Shown here in pieces: positions 53,601 to 62,871 of a stretch of DNA of 64,000 bases. Positions within the stretch are counted from its first letter, which is position 1, and every line of letters starts with the position of its first letter. The notes beneath the pieces are model-generated. The model was not told the origin of the DNA. It was given only the letters and a program-made list of their open reading frames with translations, and did no database searches. The translations under genes and the position numbers were made by a program. Source of the DNA: Lactiplantibacillus xiangfangensis (lineage in GTDB: Bacteria > Bacillota > Bacilli > Lactobacillales > Lactobacillaceae); contig NZ_JQCL01000074.1 of the NCBI RefSeq assembly GCF_001438845.1, forward strand, positions 191,376-255,375. Direction: 5' to 3'.

Positions 53601-56255
53601 TTATGCGCGACGCATGTGACGACGTTGGAAGAATTTAACAATTTCCACGATAACAACCATGGATAAGGAAGCCACTGCCACAATTCCCCATTGGTAAGCA
53701 TCCAGGTTAGTGACGTGGAACAAGCCGTTCAAGCCTGGCACCATGATCGTCATTGCTAACATGGCAAACGCAATTAAAATTGCCCAGTTGAAGAACTTGT
53801 TTCTAAAGAGCCCAACCGTAAACAAGGATTCGTGAATCGACTTCGAGTTAAACGCGTGGAATAACTGAATCAAGCCTAAGGTTGCAAAGGCCATCGTTAA
53901 CGCGTCGGCGTGCGCCATTGAAGCACTGGCATGCACTGGGTAAGTTAAGGCTAACCAGTAAACAAGTAACGTGATCCCACCTTCAAGTAGGCCTTGGTAA
54001 ATAATACTGCTGAAGACGCCACCCGAGAAGAAGTTTGAATTCCGGCCCCGTGGCTGGTGTTTCATAATGTTCTTTTCGGTCGGTTCAACCCCCAGCGCGA
54101 TGGCTGGCAAGGTGTCGGTAACTAAGTTGATCCACAAGATATGCACTGGTGCTAAAATTTGCCAACCAAGCATCGTCATCATGAACAGGGTCAAAACTTC
54201 CCCTAAGTTAGCAGACAGCAAGTATTGAATTGCTTTTTGAATGTTAGCAAAGACCTTCCGACCTTCTTCAACGGCCACCACGATGGTCGCAAAGTTATCG
54301 TCAGCTAAGACCATGTCACTGGCCCCTTTAGAAACTTCGGTCCCGGTAATGCCCATCCCGATACCAATATCGGCAGCTTTCAGTGCTGGCGCGTCGTTCA
54401 CACCATCACCGGTCATAGCAACGACTTTCCCACGTTTTTGCCATGCGTTCACGATTCGAACCTTATGTTCAGGCGCAACCCGAGCGTAAACGGAATATTG
54501 GCTAACTTGCTTATCAAACTGGGCGTCGGTTAAAGCGTCTAATTCGGCACCGGTAATCACGGCGGCGTCATCACCAGGTTCGATGATCCCTAACCGGGCC
54601 GCAATGGCTTCGGCCGTATCACGGTGGTCACCGGTAATCATCAACGGACGAATTCCCGCTGACTTCGCATCCGTTACGGCTTGTTCAACTTCCGGACGTT
54701 CCGGATCAATCATTCCGACCATCCCGGCAAAGACTAAATCATTTTCCATGGTTTCAGAATCAACCGTGGCGGGAACCTCATCGATAACCTTGTATGCAAA
54801 CGCTAAGACCCGTAACGCCTGGGTCGCTAATTCATGGTTCGTCGCTAAAATTTGGTCCCGAATTGGCTGCGTTAATAGGCTAACGTCGCCATCAGTTTCG
54901 ACCTGGGTGACTCGTTTCAGTAACTCGTCGGGCGCACCCTTAACGGCAACTAAGAACTGGCCGTCCGTTAACGGGTGAACCGTCGACATTAGTTTTCGTT
55001 CGGAGTCAAATGGCACTTCATTGACCCGGGGTTTATCGGTCAATAGTTGGTCAACCGGGTAGCCCTGATCTAAATTATATTGAATCAGCGCCGTTTCGGT
55101 AGGATCACCGGCTAAACCGTCCGCCATAATTTTCGTATCGTTACTTAAAATCATAACTTGGGCTAAGTGACTATCAACTGGTAATTCCGTTGTCCGCGCG
55201 TCCACTAACTTTTGGTTTAAGACGAGTTTTTCAACGGTCATTTTATTTTGCGTTAAGGTCCCAGTCTTATCCGACGCGATAATGTCAGTACTCCCCAACG
55301 TTTCAACGGCGGGCAACTTTCGGACTAACGCGTGGCGCTTGGCCATTCGTTGTGTTCCTAGCGCTAACGTGATCGTCACGATAGCTGGCAACCCTTCTGG
55401 AATAGCAGCAACGGCTAATGAAATTGCCGTTAGTAACATATCGATCAAGTTCTCAGTGCCACGCAACATTCCGATACCAAAGACGATGGCTGCGATGACC
55501 AAAATCAAAATGGTCAATGACTTTCCTAATTGGGTCAAGTTCGCTTGTAATGGCGTCGTCGTTTCATCAGCAGCTTCGATCATCCCGGCAATCCGACCAA
55601 CTTCGGTCTGCATCCCGGTCGCAACCACGATCCCGGTCGCCCGGCCATAGGTCACGTTGCTATTCATGTAGGCCATGTTTAGGCGGTCACCGATGGGAAG
55701 GTCGCCGGCTTCAAGCGTAGCGGCGTTCTTTTCAACCGGCACGGATTCACCGGTCAAGGCGGATTCCTCAACCTTAAGTGACGCACTTTCAATCAAACGT
55801 AGGTCTGCGGGCACAATGTCACCGGCTTCAAGCGTAACCACGTCACCAGGGACGAGTTCATCACTCTTGACGGTTTGTAACTGACCATCCCGTAAAACGG
55901 TCGCATCCGGAGCGGCCATCTCCTTAAGGGCGTTGATGGCTTCTTCAGCTTTAGATTCTTGAAAGACACCAAACACGGCGTTTAAGACAACCACTAGTAA
56001 AATAATGACAGCGTCGACGACTTCACCACTAAAGGCAGCGACTAAGGCGGCGACTAGCAACACGATGATCATGAAATCCTTGAACTGCGCCAAGAATTTT
56101 TGTAGCATCGAAGTCGTTTTCTGCTGGTTCAGTGCGTTTTTTCCGTACTGCTCCAACCGCTGCTTGGCGTCGGCCTGTTGTAAACCTTGCTCATCCGTTT
56201 TAAGTTCGGCGTAAATGGCCGATAACGGCTGTTGGTACTTAGGTTGTTTACTCAT
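53601..56255 (-). CDS. P2-type cation-translocating ATPase (Ca2+/Mn2+-type)
   Basis: An 884-residue P-type ATPase. The N-terminal cation-ATPase domain is followed by LTGESVPVEKN (actuator, TGES), the PEGLP motif in TM4 (AAIPEGLPAIV), the phosphorylation site ASDKTGTLTQNK, nucleotide-binding KGAPDEL, and the hinge MTGDGVNDAPALKAADIGI; ten membrane helices end the protein. PEGLP fits Ca2+ or Mn2+ pumps (SERCA/PMR1-like). The upstream Mn2+ riboswitch candidate points to Mn2+ export, as for the related pump of Lactococcus. ATG at 56255 has GGAGGG upstream. Confidence 0.93.
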   Translation of the reverse strand: MSKQPKYQQPLSAIYAELKTDEQGLQQADAKQRLEQYGKNALNQQKTTSMLQKFLAQFKDFMIIVLLVAALVAAFSGEVVDAVIILLVVVLNAVFGVFQESKAEEAINALKEMAAPDATVLRDGQLQTVKSDELVPGDVVTLEAGDIVPADLRLIESASLKVEESALTGESVPVEKNAATLEAGDLPIGDRLNMAYMNSNVTYGRATGIVVATGMQTEVGRIAGMIEAADETTTPLQANLTQLGKSLTILILVIAAIVFGIGMLRGTENLIDMLLTAISLAVAAIPEGLPAIVTITLALGTQRMAKRHALVRKLPAVETLGSTDIIASDKTGTLTQNKMTVEKLVLNQKLVDARTTELPVDSHLAQVMILSNDTKIMADGLAGDPTETALIQYNLDQGYPVDQLLTDKPRVNEVPFDSERKLMSTVHPLTDGQFLVAVKGAPDELLKRVTQVETDGDVSLLTQPIRDQILATNHELATQALRVLAFAYKVIDEVPATVDSETMENDLVFAGMVGMIDPERPEVEQAVTDAKSAGIRPLMITGDHRDTAEAIAARLGIIEPGDDAAVITGAELDALTDAQFDKQVSQYSVYARVAPEHKVRIVNAWQKRGKVVAMTGDGVNDAPALKAADIGIGMGITGTEVSKGASDMVLADDNFATIVVAVEEGRKVFANIQKAIQYLLSANLGEVLTLFMMTMLGWQILAPVHILWINLVTDTLPAIALGVEPTEKNIMKHQPRGRNSNFFSGGVFSSIIYQGLLEGGITLLVYWLALTYPVHASASMAHADALTMAFATLGLIQLFHAFNSKSIHESLFTVGLFRNKFFNWAILIAFAMLAMTIMVPGLNGLFHVTNLDAYQWGIVAVASLSMVVIVEIVKFFQRRHMRRA

Positions 56256-56274
56256 AATAAATCCCTCCTGGCAT

Positions 56275-56442
56275 CTGAATCTCATTTTCTAAATGGTCTG
56301 GATATAGAAAATGAGACCCATGTATGCACGCAAAATGTGTGAACATACATAAGTCTCACTATTTAAGACAATACCGGATTGGCTTCTTGCTGACGATATT
56401 GCCGCGAATTTAACTCCGCTAGTTACTCCCTTATGATTGTAA
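56275..56442 (-). promoter_or_regulatory. Candidate yybP-ykoY (Mn2+) riboswitch upstream of the P-type ATPase
   Basis: The leader on the minus strand contains AAGGGAGTAACTAG, then GGCAATATCGTCAGCAAGA, then TAAATAGTGAGACTTAT. These three blocks (GGGGAGUAG-like, CGUCA-CA-like, GNGAGACUU-like) resemble the conserved yybP-ykoY core. Two competing hairpins follow: TGAGACTTATGTATG with CATACATGGGTCTCA, and TCTCATTTTCTA (56280-56291) with TAGAAAATGAGA (56305-56316), sharing the GTCTCA strand. No T-run follows, so the expression platform may act on translation. Confidence 0.65.
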
Positions 56443-56446
56443 CGTT

Positions 56447-56475
56447 AGTATAACGGATTCATATTGAACTGTCTA
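56447..56475 (-). promoter_or_regulatory. Promoter of the P-type ATPase leader
   Basis: TAGACA (56470-56475), 17-bp spacer, TATACT (56447-56452) on the minus strand. Confidence 0.7.
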
Positions 56476-56492
56476 CTAATAATCCTTTGGGT

Positions 56493-57320
56493 CTATTTCC
56501 AAAAGTTATCGTAAATGTTGATGGCGGCATGCCGCTTATGTGCCGTTTTAAGGTACCACGCTTCGATCTTTTCAGCAGCGTCATCAGCGATCGTTTTGCC
56601 TTCCAAGTAGTCATCGATGTCGTCGTAGTGCACACCAAGTGCGACTTCATCCGGCAAAGCGGGACGATCTTCTTCTAGGTCCGCCGTTGGCACTTTTTCG
56701 TAAAGGTGCTTAGGTGCATTTAGGAAGGCTAACATTTGCTTGCCCTGGCGCTTGTTAAGCCGCCATAGTGGCACAATATCGGCCCCACCGTCACCATATT
56801 TCGTGTAAAAACCGGTCACAGCTTCCGCCGCATGATCGGTCCCCACAACGGCGCCGTGCATCTCACCCGCGATTCCGTACTGAACGATCATCCGTTGCCG
56901 GGCTTTGATATTGCCCTTGTTAAAATCATGAATCGTTAAGTCGTTGGCTTCGAGTGCCTGTACCATGGCATCAGTTGGCGCTTTGATATCAACCCGGTCA
57001 GTCACATCGGCGTTCATAAATTTAATGGCTTCCATTGCATCCGACTCATCGGCCTGGTTGCCGTATGGTAAACGAACCGCGATGAACTGATACTGTGCAT
57101 CCCCAGTTTCGGTCCGCATTTCATCAATCGCCATTTGTGTTAACTTACCAGCTAAGGTGGAATCTTGCCCGCCCGAAATGCCCAATACGTACGTCTTTAA
57201 AAAGGTATTCTTCTTCAAATACGCTTTCAAAAAATCAACACTGCGCCGAATTTCTGTTTCGGGATCAATGCTTGGCGCAACGTGTAAAGCTTCAATAATT
57301 TCTGTTTGTAATGGTCGCAT
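56493..57320 (-). CDS. nadE: Ammonia-dependent NAD+ synthetase
   Basis: Converts nicotinic acid adenine dinucleotide to NAD+ with ATP and ammonia. The 275-residue protein has the PP-loop [12 protein letters not shown] near residue 49, [22 protein letters not shown] near 160, and [15 protein letters not shown]. It lacks a glutaminase domain. Gene order pncB-nadE on the minus strand, 13 bases apart, with pncB first. Confidence 0.97.
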   Translation of the reverse strand: MRPLQTEIIEALHVAPSIDPETEIRRSVDFLKAYLKKNTFLKTYVLGISGGQDSTLAGKLTQMAIDEMRTETGDAQYQFIAVRLPYGNQADESDAMEAIKFMNADVTDRVDIKAPTDAMVQALEANDLTIHDFNKGNIKARQRMIVQYGIAGEMHGAVVGTDHAAEAVTGFYTKYGDGGADIVPLWRLNKRQGKQMLAFLNAPKHLYEKVPTADLEEDRPALPDEVALGVHYDDIDDYLEGKTIADDAAEKIEAWYLKTAHKRHAAINIYDNFWK

Positions 57321-57333
57321 CGGCCAGTTCCTC

Positions 57334-58800
57334 CTAATAATCGATTTTGTTCACCCAACCGCGAACAGAATTGATAATGTTCATTTTATGATCATATAAT
57401 TTTTGTGATAGGTCGACGGGATAATCCTGTGGATTCAAGTCCCGTTTGTACTCATCCCACAGCGAGTCGAGACTCTCATAAGCGTACTGCTTAATCGCGT
57501 CGAGGCTCGGTAAATCGTAGACCTGTTTACCATGATCATAGATTGGAATTAGTACCGGCCGCGCGTCAAAATCGCTGACCGTTTTATTAATATAAGTGTA
57601 ACTTGGGTGGAACATGTAGATGGCATCTTCGTTCCGGGGGTCCTCGTCATACAGGGTAATGTAATCCCCTTCTGATTTACCGTCGGCCCGCTTCGTAATC
57701 CGCCAAATTTGTTTTTGCCCAGGTGTTGAAACCTTTTCGGCGTTGTTCGATAGTTTGATTGTGTCGACCATCTTATGATGATCATCTTCAATCGATACCA
57801 TTTTATAAACGGCGCCTAATGCGGGTTGATCAAACGCCGTAATCAGCTTGGTCCCAATACCCCAAACACTAATCTTGGCGCCTTGCATTTTCAAGTTTTG
57901 AATCGTCTTTTCATCTAAGTCGTTGGAAGCGTAAATCTTCGCATCGGGGAAACCCGCTTCATCCAATTGTTCACGAACCCGTTTGGACAAGTAAGCCATG
58001 TCACCACTGTCGATCCGCACCCCTTGGAAGTTGATCTTGTCGCCCATTTCCTTAGCAACTTTAATCGCACTTGGTACCCCACTGCGCAACGTATCGTAAG
58101 TATCCACTAAGAAAACGCAGTCGTGGTGGGTTTCCGCGTAAGCCTTAAATGCCAAATAATCATCCCGATAAGTCTGAACTAACGCGTGGGCGTGGGTCCC
58201 ACTAATCGGAATACCGAAAATCTTACCAGCGCGGACGTTACTCGTCGCATCAAAGCCGCCGATATACGCTGCTCGGGTCCCCCAAATTGCGGCGTCAAAT
58301 TCTTGCGCACGCCGGGTCCCGAATTCCAGTAAGCCGTCTTCACCAACGACCGACTTGATGCGAGCCGCCTTAGTGGCAATCAAGGTTTGGTAATTAATAA
58401 TATTTAGTAACGCCGTTTCGATTAGCTGACAGGTTGCCAGTGGCCCTTCAACTTGTAGTAAGGGCTCATTGTTAAAGACTAAGTCCCCTTCACGGGCTGA
58501 ACGAATCGTCGCATCAAACTCAAAGTTCTTTAAGTAATCCAAAAAACCGTCAGAATAGTTACCGGTATCGCGAAGGTAGGCAATATCCGTATCCGTAAAA
58601 TGTAAATTATTGATATAATTAACTACCCGTTCCAGGCCAGCAAAAATCGCATACCCATTTTGGAAGGGCATCTTGCGAAAGAAGACTTCAAACACCGCGT
58701 GCTTGTTGTGAATTCCCTCTTCCCAATAGGTCTGGATCATGTTGATCTGATAAGCATCCGTATGCAAGGTTAAACTATCATCCGGATAGATTTGCGTCAT
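57334..58800 (-). CDS. pncB: Nicotinate phosphoribosyltransferase
   Basis: Makes nicotinate mononucleotide from nicotinate and PRPP, the entry step of NAD salvage. The 488-residue protein shows [39 protein letters not shown], the His-containing [15 protein letters not shown] (phospho-His-type region) and [15 protein letters not shown] at 58800 is chosen because TGGAGA precedes it and because the upstream stretch includes the operator at 58824-58839. First gene of pncB-nadE. Confidence 0.96.
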   Translation of the reverse strand: MTQIYPDDSLTLHTDAYQINMIQTYWEEGIHNKHAVFEVFFRKMPFQNGYAIFAGLERVVNYINNLHFTDTDIAYLRDTGNYSDGFLDYLKNFEFDATIRSAREGDLVFNNEPLLQVEGPLATCQLIETALLNIINYQTLIATKAARIKSVVGEDGLLEFGTRRAQEFDAAIWGTRAAYIGGFDATSNVRAGKIFGIPISGTHAHALVQTYRDDYLAFKAYAETHHDCVFLVDTYDTLRSGVPSAIKVAKEMGDKINFQGVRIDSGDMAYLSKRVREQLDEAGFPDAKIYASNDLDEKTIQNLKMQGAKISVWGIGTKLITAFDQPALGAVYKMVSIEDDHHKMVDTIKLSNNAEKVSTPGQKQIWRITKRADGKSEGDYITLYDEDPRNEDAIYMFHPSYTYINKTVSDFDARPVLIPIYDHGKQVYDLPSLDAIKQYAYESLDSLWDEYKRDLNPQDYPVDLSQKLYDHKMNIINSVRGWVNKIDY

Positions 58801-58823
58801 GAGTTTTTTCTCCATTTCGTCAT

Positions 58824-58839
58824 TGTAAAGATGTTTACA
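58824..58839 (-). promoter_or_regulatory. Candidate operator palindrome before pncB
   Basis: TGTAAA-GATG-TTTACA, a 6-4-6 inverted repeat between the -10 and the RBS of pncB. A plausible repressor site for NAD salvage (a NiaR-type regulator is the natural candidate), but I cannot confirm the identity. Confidence 0.5.
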
Positions 58840-58852
58840 GTAAGATAAGCCT

Positions 58853-58858
58853 ATTTTA
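58853..58858 (-). promoter_or_regulatory. Extended -10 element of pncB-nadE
   Basis: TGCTAAAAT on the minus strand; a weak TTCATT lies 17 bp upstream. Confidence 0.6.
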
Positions 58859-58956
58859 GCATTTTTTATAATAGTAATGAATGTAAGCACCAGAAAAAGT
58901 TGCAGAAATCTATGATTTACCTATACTTTAATTATGATTAGAAAGTGAGGTCGCTT

Positions 58957-59691
58957 ATGTCAGCCCCTTTTGACACGGTTTCAATTTTGAACGTTCCGTT
59001 TATTAATACGACTAACACCGCCTTTGTTCATCAGCTTCAACAAGACATTAACCACCACGCGAACCGCTTCGTTGTGACGGCCAACCCTGAGATTTTGATG
59101 TACGCGCGCGAACACCCAGATTATCAGCAGGTCTTGCGCCAGGCTGATTACATTGCTCCAGATGGGATTGGCGTCATTCAGGGCGCCCAAATTCTGGGCA
59201 CCCCGCTCCCCGAGCGTATCACTGGTTATGATACGCTCTTAGAACTACTTAAATGGGGTGGTCAAACGCACCGGCGCATCTTTTTGCTAGGCGCTAAACC
59301 AGCCGTCCTAAAACAAGTCACGGCCACTGTCCAACGCGACTATCCTGGCATTGAAATTGTCGGGGCGTGTGACGGCTACTTTGATGACGAAGCGGCGGTT
59401 GCCGCCCAAATCGTCGCGGCTAAACCCGAAATGGTGTTCGTTGCGACTGGTTTTCCTAAGCAGGAAATCTTCATCGCTAAATATCGACAACGCTACGACG
59501 CCCTCTGGATGGGGGTCGGCGGCAGTTTTGACGTGATCGCCGGTGCCGTCAAGCGGGCCCCGCAATTTTGGCAAAAGCATCATATTGAGTGGCTCTACCG
59601 GTTGATTCAAGAACCGAGCCGTTTCAAACGAATGTTAGTTTTGCCCCGCTACTTACACCTGGTGAAGAAGATCGCCAAACAAAAACATTAG
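58957..59691 (+). CDS. tagA: WecG/TagA/CpsF glycosyltransferase
   Basis: A 244-residue peripheral membrane glycosyltransferase (GT26). It shows VTANPEILMYARE, ADYIAPDGIGVIQGAQILG, ERITGYDTLLELL and GFPKQEIFIA. TagA transfers N-acetylmannosamine to undecaprenyl-PP-GlcNAc in wall teichoic acid synthesis; the exact donor here is inferred. I chose ATG at 58957 (AAGTGAGG upstream) over the GTG at 58945. Monocistronic, divergent from pncB. Confidence 0.93.
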   Translation: MSAPFDTVSILNVPFINTTNTAFVHQLQQDINHHANRFVVTANPEILMYAREHPDYQQVLRQADYIAPDGIGVIQGAQILGTPLPERITGYDTLLELLKWGGQTHRRIFLLGAKPAVLKQVTATVQRDYPGIEIVGACDGYFDDEAAVAAQIVAAKPEMVFVATGFPKQEIFIAKYRQRYDALWMGVGGSFDVIAGAVKRAPQFWQKHHIEWLYRLIQEPSRFKRMLVLPRYLHLVKKIAKQKH

Positions 59692-59703
59692 TCCGTATTC
59701 ACT

Positions 59704-59743
59704 AAAAAACGACCCTGATTCTTTAACGAATCAAGGTCGTTTT
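59704..59743. terminator. Bidirectional terminator between tagA and the GntR gene
   Basis: AAAACGACCCTGATTC (59706-59721) and GAATCAAGGTCGTTTT (59728-59743) pair with one mismatch around six bases. Confidence 0.85.
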
Positions 59744-59756
59744 AGCATTTAAATGT

Positions 59757-60458
59757 TTATTTTTCGAGGTAAAATTCAAACCGATTCCCCACGTACTGAG
59801 TACGCACATATTCGAACGGTTCCCCAGTCTGCAAATAAGAAATCTGTCGTAGCCGCAACAACGCATCACCGCGACGAACGGACAAGAACTCCGCAATCCG
59901 TTCCGATGCTGACATGGCGGATACCGTTTGTTGGGCTTTACCGGGAACAAACCCAGCTTTTTCTTCCAATGTCCGGTATAACGAACTCGTGATTTCATCC
60001 TTCGTAAACTGTTTAACGAGCCGTTCGGGTACGGTTGCCACTTCAAAACAAATCGGCACATCGTCACCGTAGCGAATCCGTTCCATCCGTAAAACTTGTT
60101 CGTTAGGTTTCAACGCAAGCTTTTCACTTTCGGATAATGAAGGACTCGTCACGTGGTACGAAATCGTTTTACTAGATGGCACCTTGCCCTGAGCCAGCAT
60201 CAGATCAGTGAAGCTGGTGACACCGGACATCTTTTCTTGGACCTTTTGATTGGCCACAAACGTCCCGGCACCAACTCGCCGTTCTAAGATTCCTTCATCA
60301 ACCAAGGTCTGAATCGCTTGGCGAAGTGTCATTCGACTGACATCAAATTGACTCGCCAGCTCCCGTTCAGACGGAATCCGATCACCAACGGCCCACCTTC
60401 CGGCTTCGATGGCTTGCTTAATTTGGTTGTGAATTTGAATATAGATTGGCGAACTCAT
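59757..60458 (-). CDS. nagR: GntR/HutC-family regulator, NagR-like
   Basis: A 233-residue regulator. An N-terminal GntR winged helix (IYIQIHNQIKQAI, RIPSERELASQFDVSRMTLRQAI) is followed by a UTRA effector domain (~80-233). It probably binds the DasR/NagR-type box in the nagA promoter, with glucosamine 6-phosphate or GlcNAc-6P as ligand. It follows nagA by 23 bases, in the same operon, so it is autoregulated. ATG at 60458 has AAGGG at good distance; ATG at 60467 sits on the RBS. Confidence 0.9.
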   Translation of the reverse strand: MSSPIYIQIHNQIKQAIEAGRWAVGDRIPSERELASQFDVSRMTLRQAIQTLVDEGILERRVGAGTFVANQKVQEKMSGVTSFTDLMLAQGKVPSSKTISYHVTSPSLSESEKLALKPNEQVLRMERIRYGDDVPICFEVATVPERLVKQFTKDEITSSLYRTLEEKAGFVPGKAQQTVSAMSASERIAEFLSVRRGDALLRLRQISYLQTGEPFEYVRTQYVGNRFEFYLEK

Positions 60459-60481
60459 GGTACTCATCCCTTACTTCTAAT

Positions 60482-61618
60482 TTATTTAGTTGCTTTTTGG
60501 CCGTAGCTATAAGTTGCGACTAAGTCTTGGTTTGCGTCTAAGACGTTGATATCAGCGTCTTTACCCGCTTCCAAGCTACCTTTTTGAGTCAAACCGAATT
60601 CACGTGCTTGGTTGACAGAAGACATCTTAACGGCTTCTGCAATTCCACAACCAGTGAATCGTTGAACGTTCTTGAAGGCGTTAATATAAGTTAACACAGA
60701 ACCCGCTAAGTTACCAGCTTCAAGCCGTGCTTGGCCATCCTTAACGATCACTTTTTGACCGCCAAGTTCACTGACACCATCTGGTTCACCCTTCGCACGC
60801 ATTGAGTCTGTTACTAACTCAATCCGATCGGCACCTTTTTGTTCGTAAGCCAATTTGATCATGTCAGGAACGATATGGAAACCGTCACAGATCAATTCAC
60901 AGTACATGTTGTTTTCAAGCATGGCGTGGCCAGTGACACCGGGTTCGCGGTGCTTGAATTCACGTTGGGCATTATATAAATGCGTGACGTGAGTTGCTTT
61001 ACTTGCTAATAATTGTTCACGGGTCGCATTACTATGACCAACTGAAGGTACGATGCCATTTTCAAGACAGTACTTTTCAAAATCACGCGAGCCAGGATCT
61101 TCTGGTGCGTAAGTAATTAACTTAACGCGACCACCAGATAACTTATTCCAGTTGTCCAGTAATTCCACGTTAGGATTTTTGATGTACTTTTCAGGTTGAG
61201 CACCCTTAAAGGTTGCTGAAATGAATGGGCCTTCCAAATGAACCCCTTGAATAACAGGGTTTTCTTGGGCCGCCTTGTTGATCCCTTCCATCGAGTGATT
61301 TAAGTTTTCGTTGGATTGGGTCATTGTCGTACAGAAGTATGAAGTAATCCCTTCACGGGCCACCATATCGTTGACCATTTCGTTAATTTCAGCTGGATTT
61401 CCATCCATTGAATCAAAACTATAACCACCATGGCTATGAACATCAATAAAGCCCGGTACAATCGTCTTGCCACTGACAAATTCAATGTCGTCGTCGGGTT
61501 GGGCAACGTAGTCATCCATTGGACCAACCGCTTCAATTTCCTTACCAAAACGAATGTAGCCGTCATCGATCTTTTCTAGACCGGTATAGATGATGGCATG
61601 TTTTAACACTTTGCTCAT
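60482..61618 (-). CDS. nagA: N-acetylglucosamine-6-phosphate deacetylase
   Basis: Deacetylates GlcNAc-6P to glucosamine-6P in amino-sugar use and wall recycling. The 378-residue amidohydrolase has VPGFIDVHSHGGYSFD near residue 55, GVHLEGPFIS near 124, VGHSNATREQ near 188, THLYNAQ near 210 and LVTDSMRAKG near 265 (metal and catalytic His/Asp). ATG at 61618 has GGAGGA upstream. First gene of nagA-nagR. Confidence 0.96.
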   Translation of the reverse strand: MSKVLKHAIIYTGLEKIDDGYIRFGKEIEAVGPMDDYVAQPDDDIEFVSGKTIVPGFIDVHSHGGYSFDSMDGNPAEINEMVNDMVAREGITSYFCTTMTQSNENLNHSMEGINKAAQENPVIQGVHLEGPFISATFKGAQPEKYIKNPNVELLDNWNKLSGGRVKLITYAPEDPGSRDFEKYCLENGIVPSVGHSNATREQLLASKATHVTHLYNAQREFKHREPGVTGHAMLENNMYCELICDGFHIVPDMIKLAYEQKGADRIELVTDSMRAKGEPDGVSELGGQKVIVKDGQARLEAGNLAGSVLTYINAFKNVQRFTGCGIAEAVKMSSVNQAREFGLTQKGSLEAGKDADINVLDANQDLVATYSYGQKATK

Positions 61619-61648
61619 GTACAATTCCTCCTTGGATTTACTGGTTTA

Positions 61649-61677
61649 ATTATAATCGGTATAGACCAAACATGCAA
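61649..61677 (-). promoter_or_regulatory. nagA promoter with a NagR/DasR box in the spacer
   Basis: TTGCAT (61672-61677), 17-bp spacer, perfect TATAAT (61649-61654) on the minus strand. The spacer is filled by ATCGGTATAGACCAA (61655-61669, plus strand), one base from the published ATTGGTATAGACCAA core of the NagR/YvoA/DasR class. Confidence 0.85.
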
Positions 61678-61698
61678 CTGCTAGCACCAAGTTATTTC

Positions 61699-62490
61699 TT
61701 ATTCACCGAGTTCTTTGGCAATCGTCGCGTCGATTCCTTTGACGACAGACGTCATAAAACCGGCTTCTTCCATGGCTAATAACCCTGCAACGGTCGTTCC
61801 ACCTGGAGAAGAAACTTGATCGATCAGGTCAAACGGAATTTTATCCGATTTGAGTACCATTTCGGCACTGCCTAAGGTCGCTTGAGCCGCAATCTTGGTC
61901 GCAGCGGCTTTGCTTAGACCGTGTTTGACCCCGGCACGCGCCATCGCATCAATAAAGAAGTAAACGTAAGCGGGCGAGCTTCCAGCCAAGGCAGAGAAGG
62001 TACTGAAATCTTTTTCAGCAACTTCGCTGGTCTCCCCAATTGCGTCAAACAATTTTTTCCCGGCGGCGTACTGGTCAGCGGACAACGCTGCGTTGCCAAT
62101 GAGGGCGGTCATCCCAGCACCGATGGCCACGTTAACGTTGGGCATGATGCGTAACACGGGAACATCGGGGGCAACCGTTGCGTAGTCGGCAAGGCTGAGG
62201 CCAGAGACCATTGTGATGACCCATTTACCAGCTGTCAGGGCTGGTTGAACCGCTTTTAAAGTGTCCAAGGCAATGTTGGGCTTAATTGCCAAGACAACCA
62301 CGTCAGCGGCGTTAGCCACGGCCAAGTTCGATTCCATGGCGTTTAACCCGTTGACCTTCGCGTAAGGTTCATAACTAGACGCGTGCGCACTGTGCACGTA
62401 AATATCTGCTGGTGCGACGGCTTTCATCTTCAACCAACCATCAATAATGGCACGCCCCATGTTGCCGGCGCCGATAAATCCAATCTTCAT
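61699..62490 (-). CDS. proC: Pyrroline-5-carboxylate reductase
   Basis: Last step of proline synthesis (P5C to Pro with NAD(P)H). The 263-residue protein opens with the Rossmann motif KIGFIGAGNMGRAIIDG and carries LRIMPNVNVAIGAGMTAL, FSALAGSSPAYVYFFIDAMA and SSPGGTTVAGL. ATG at 62490 is preferred by family N terminus (AAGGGAG is distant); a TTG at 62496 is the alternative. Separate from nagA. Confidence 0.96.
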   Translation of the reverse strand: MKIGFIGAGNMGRAIIDGWLKMKAVAPADIYVHSAHASSYEPYAKVNGLNAMESNLAVANAADVVVLAIKPNIALDTLKAVQPALTAGKWVITMVSGLSLADYATVAPDVPVLRIMPNVNVAIGAGMTALIGNAALSADQYAAGKKLFDAIGETSEVAEKDFSTFSALAGSSPAYVYFFIDAMARAGVKHGLSKAAATKIAAQATLGSAEMVLKSDKIPFDLIDQVSSPGGTTVAGLLAMEEAGFMTSVVKGIDATIAKELGE

Positions 62491-62871
62491 AAGCAATTGC
62501 TCCCTTAAAGTAGAATATAGGTTTTGTTACCTCTAATTTACACTATCCTAAGTGACAACGCCAAACGTTCAGTGAATTTATCTGACTTGCAAACCAAAAT
62601 CAAACTAGCGCCACGACTAAAAAACAATTAAATAATTTTTCTCACTATAAAATAAGCCTTAAGCTTAGCTATCGGTCCAATCACTAGCAACTGTAGTAAC
62701 TTTCAAGGACCAACCCCGTAGAATAAATATATTTATATCCACTTAGTAAGCATTGTGGCTAACGTTGACAATGACTACCCGCACGTATACCCTACATACT
62801 AATAACGACCCGTTCCAACAGCGTTGCATCCGAACACGGCTGTCTAAAAACAAAAAAGGAGTTTTTTTATT
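62491..62871 (+). other. Intergenic region upstream of pnuC with a promoter
   Basis: About 380 bases. A promoter is likely at TTGACA (62765-62770), 17-bp spacer, TACCCT (62788-62793). A hairpin ACAGC/GCTGT lies near 62818-62843 before GGAG and the ATG. The rest is AT-rich; CAACCCCGTAG at 62711-62721 is the only other block that stands out. Confidence 0.55.
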
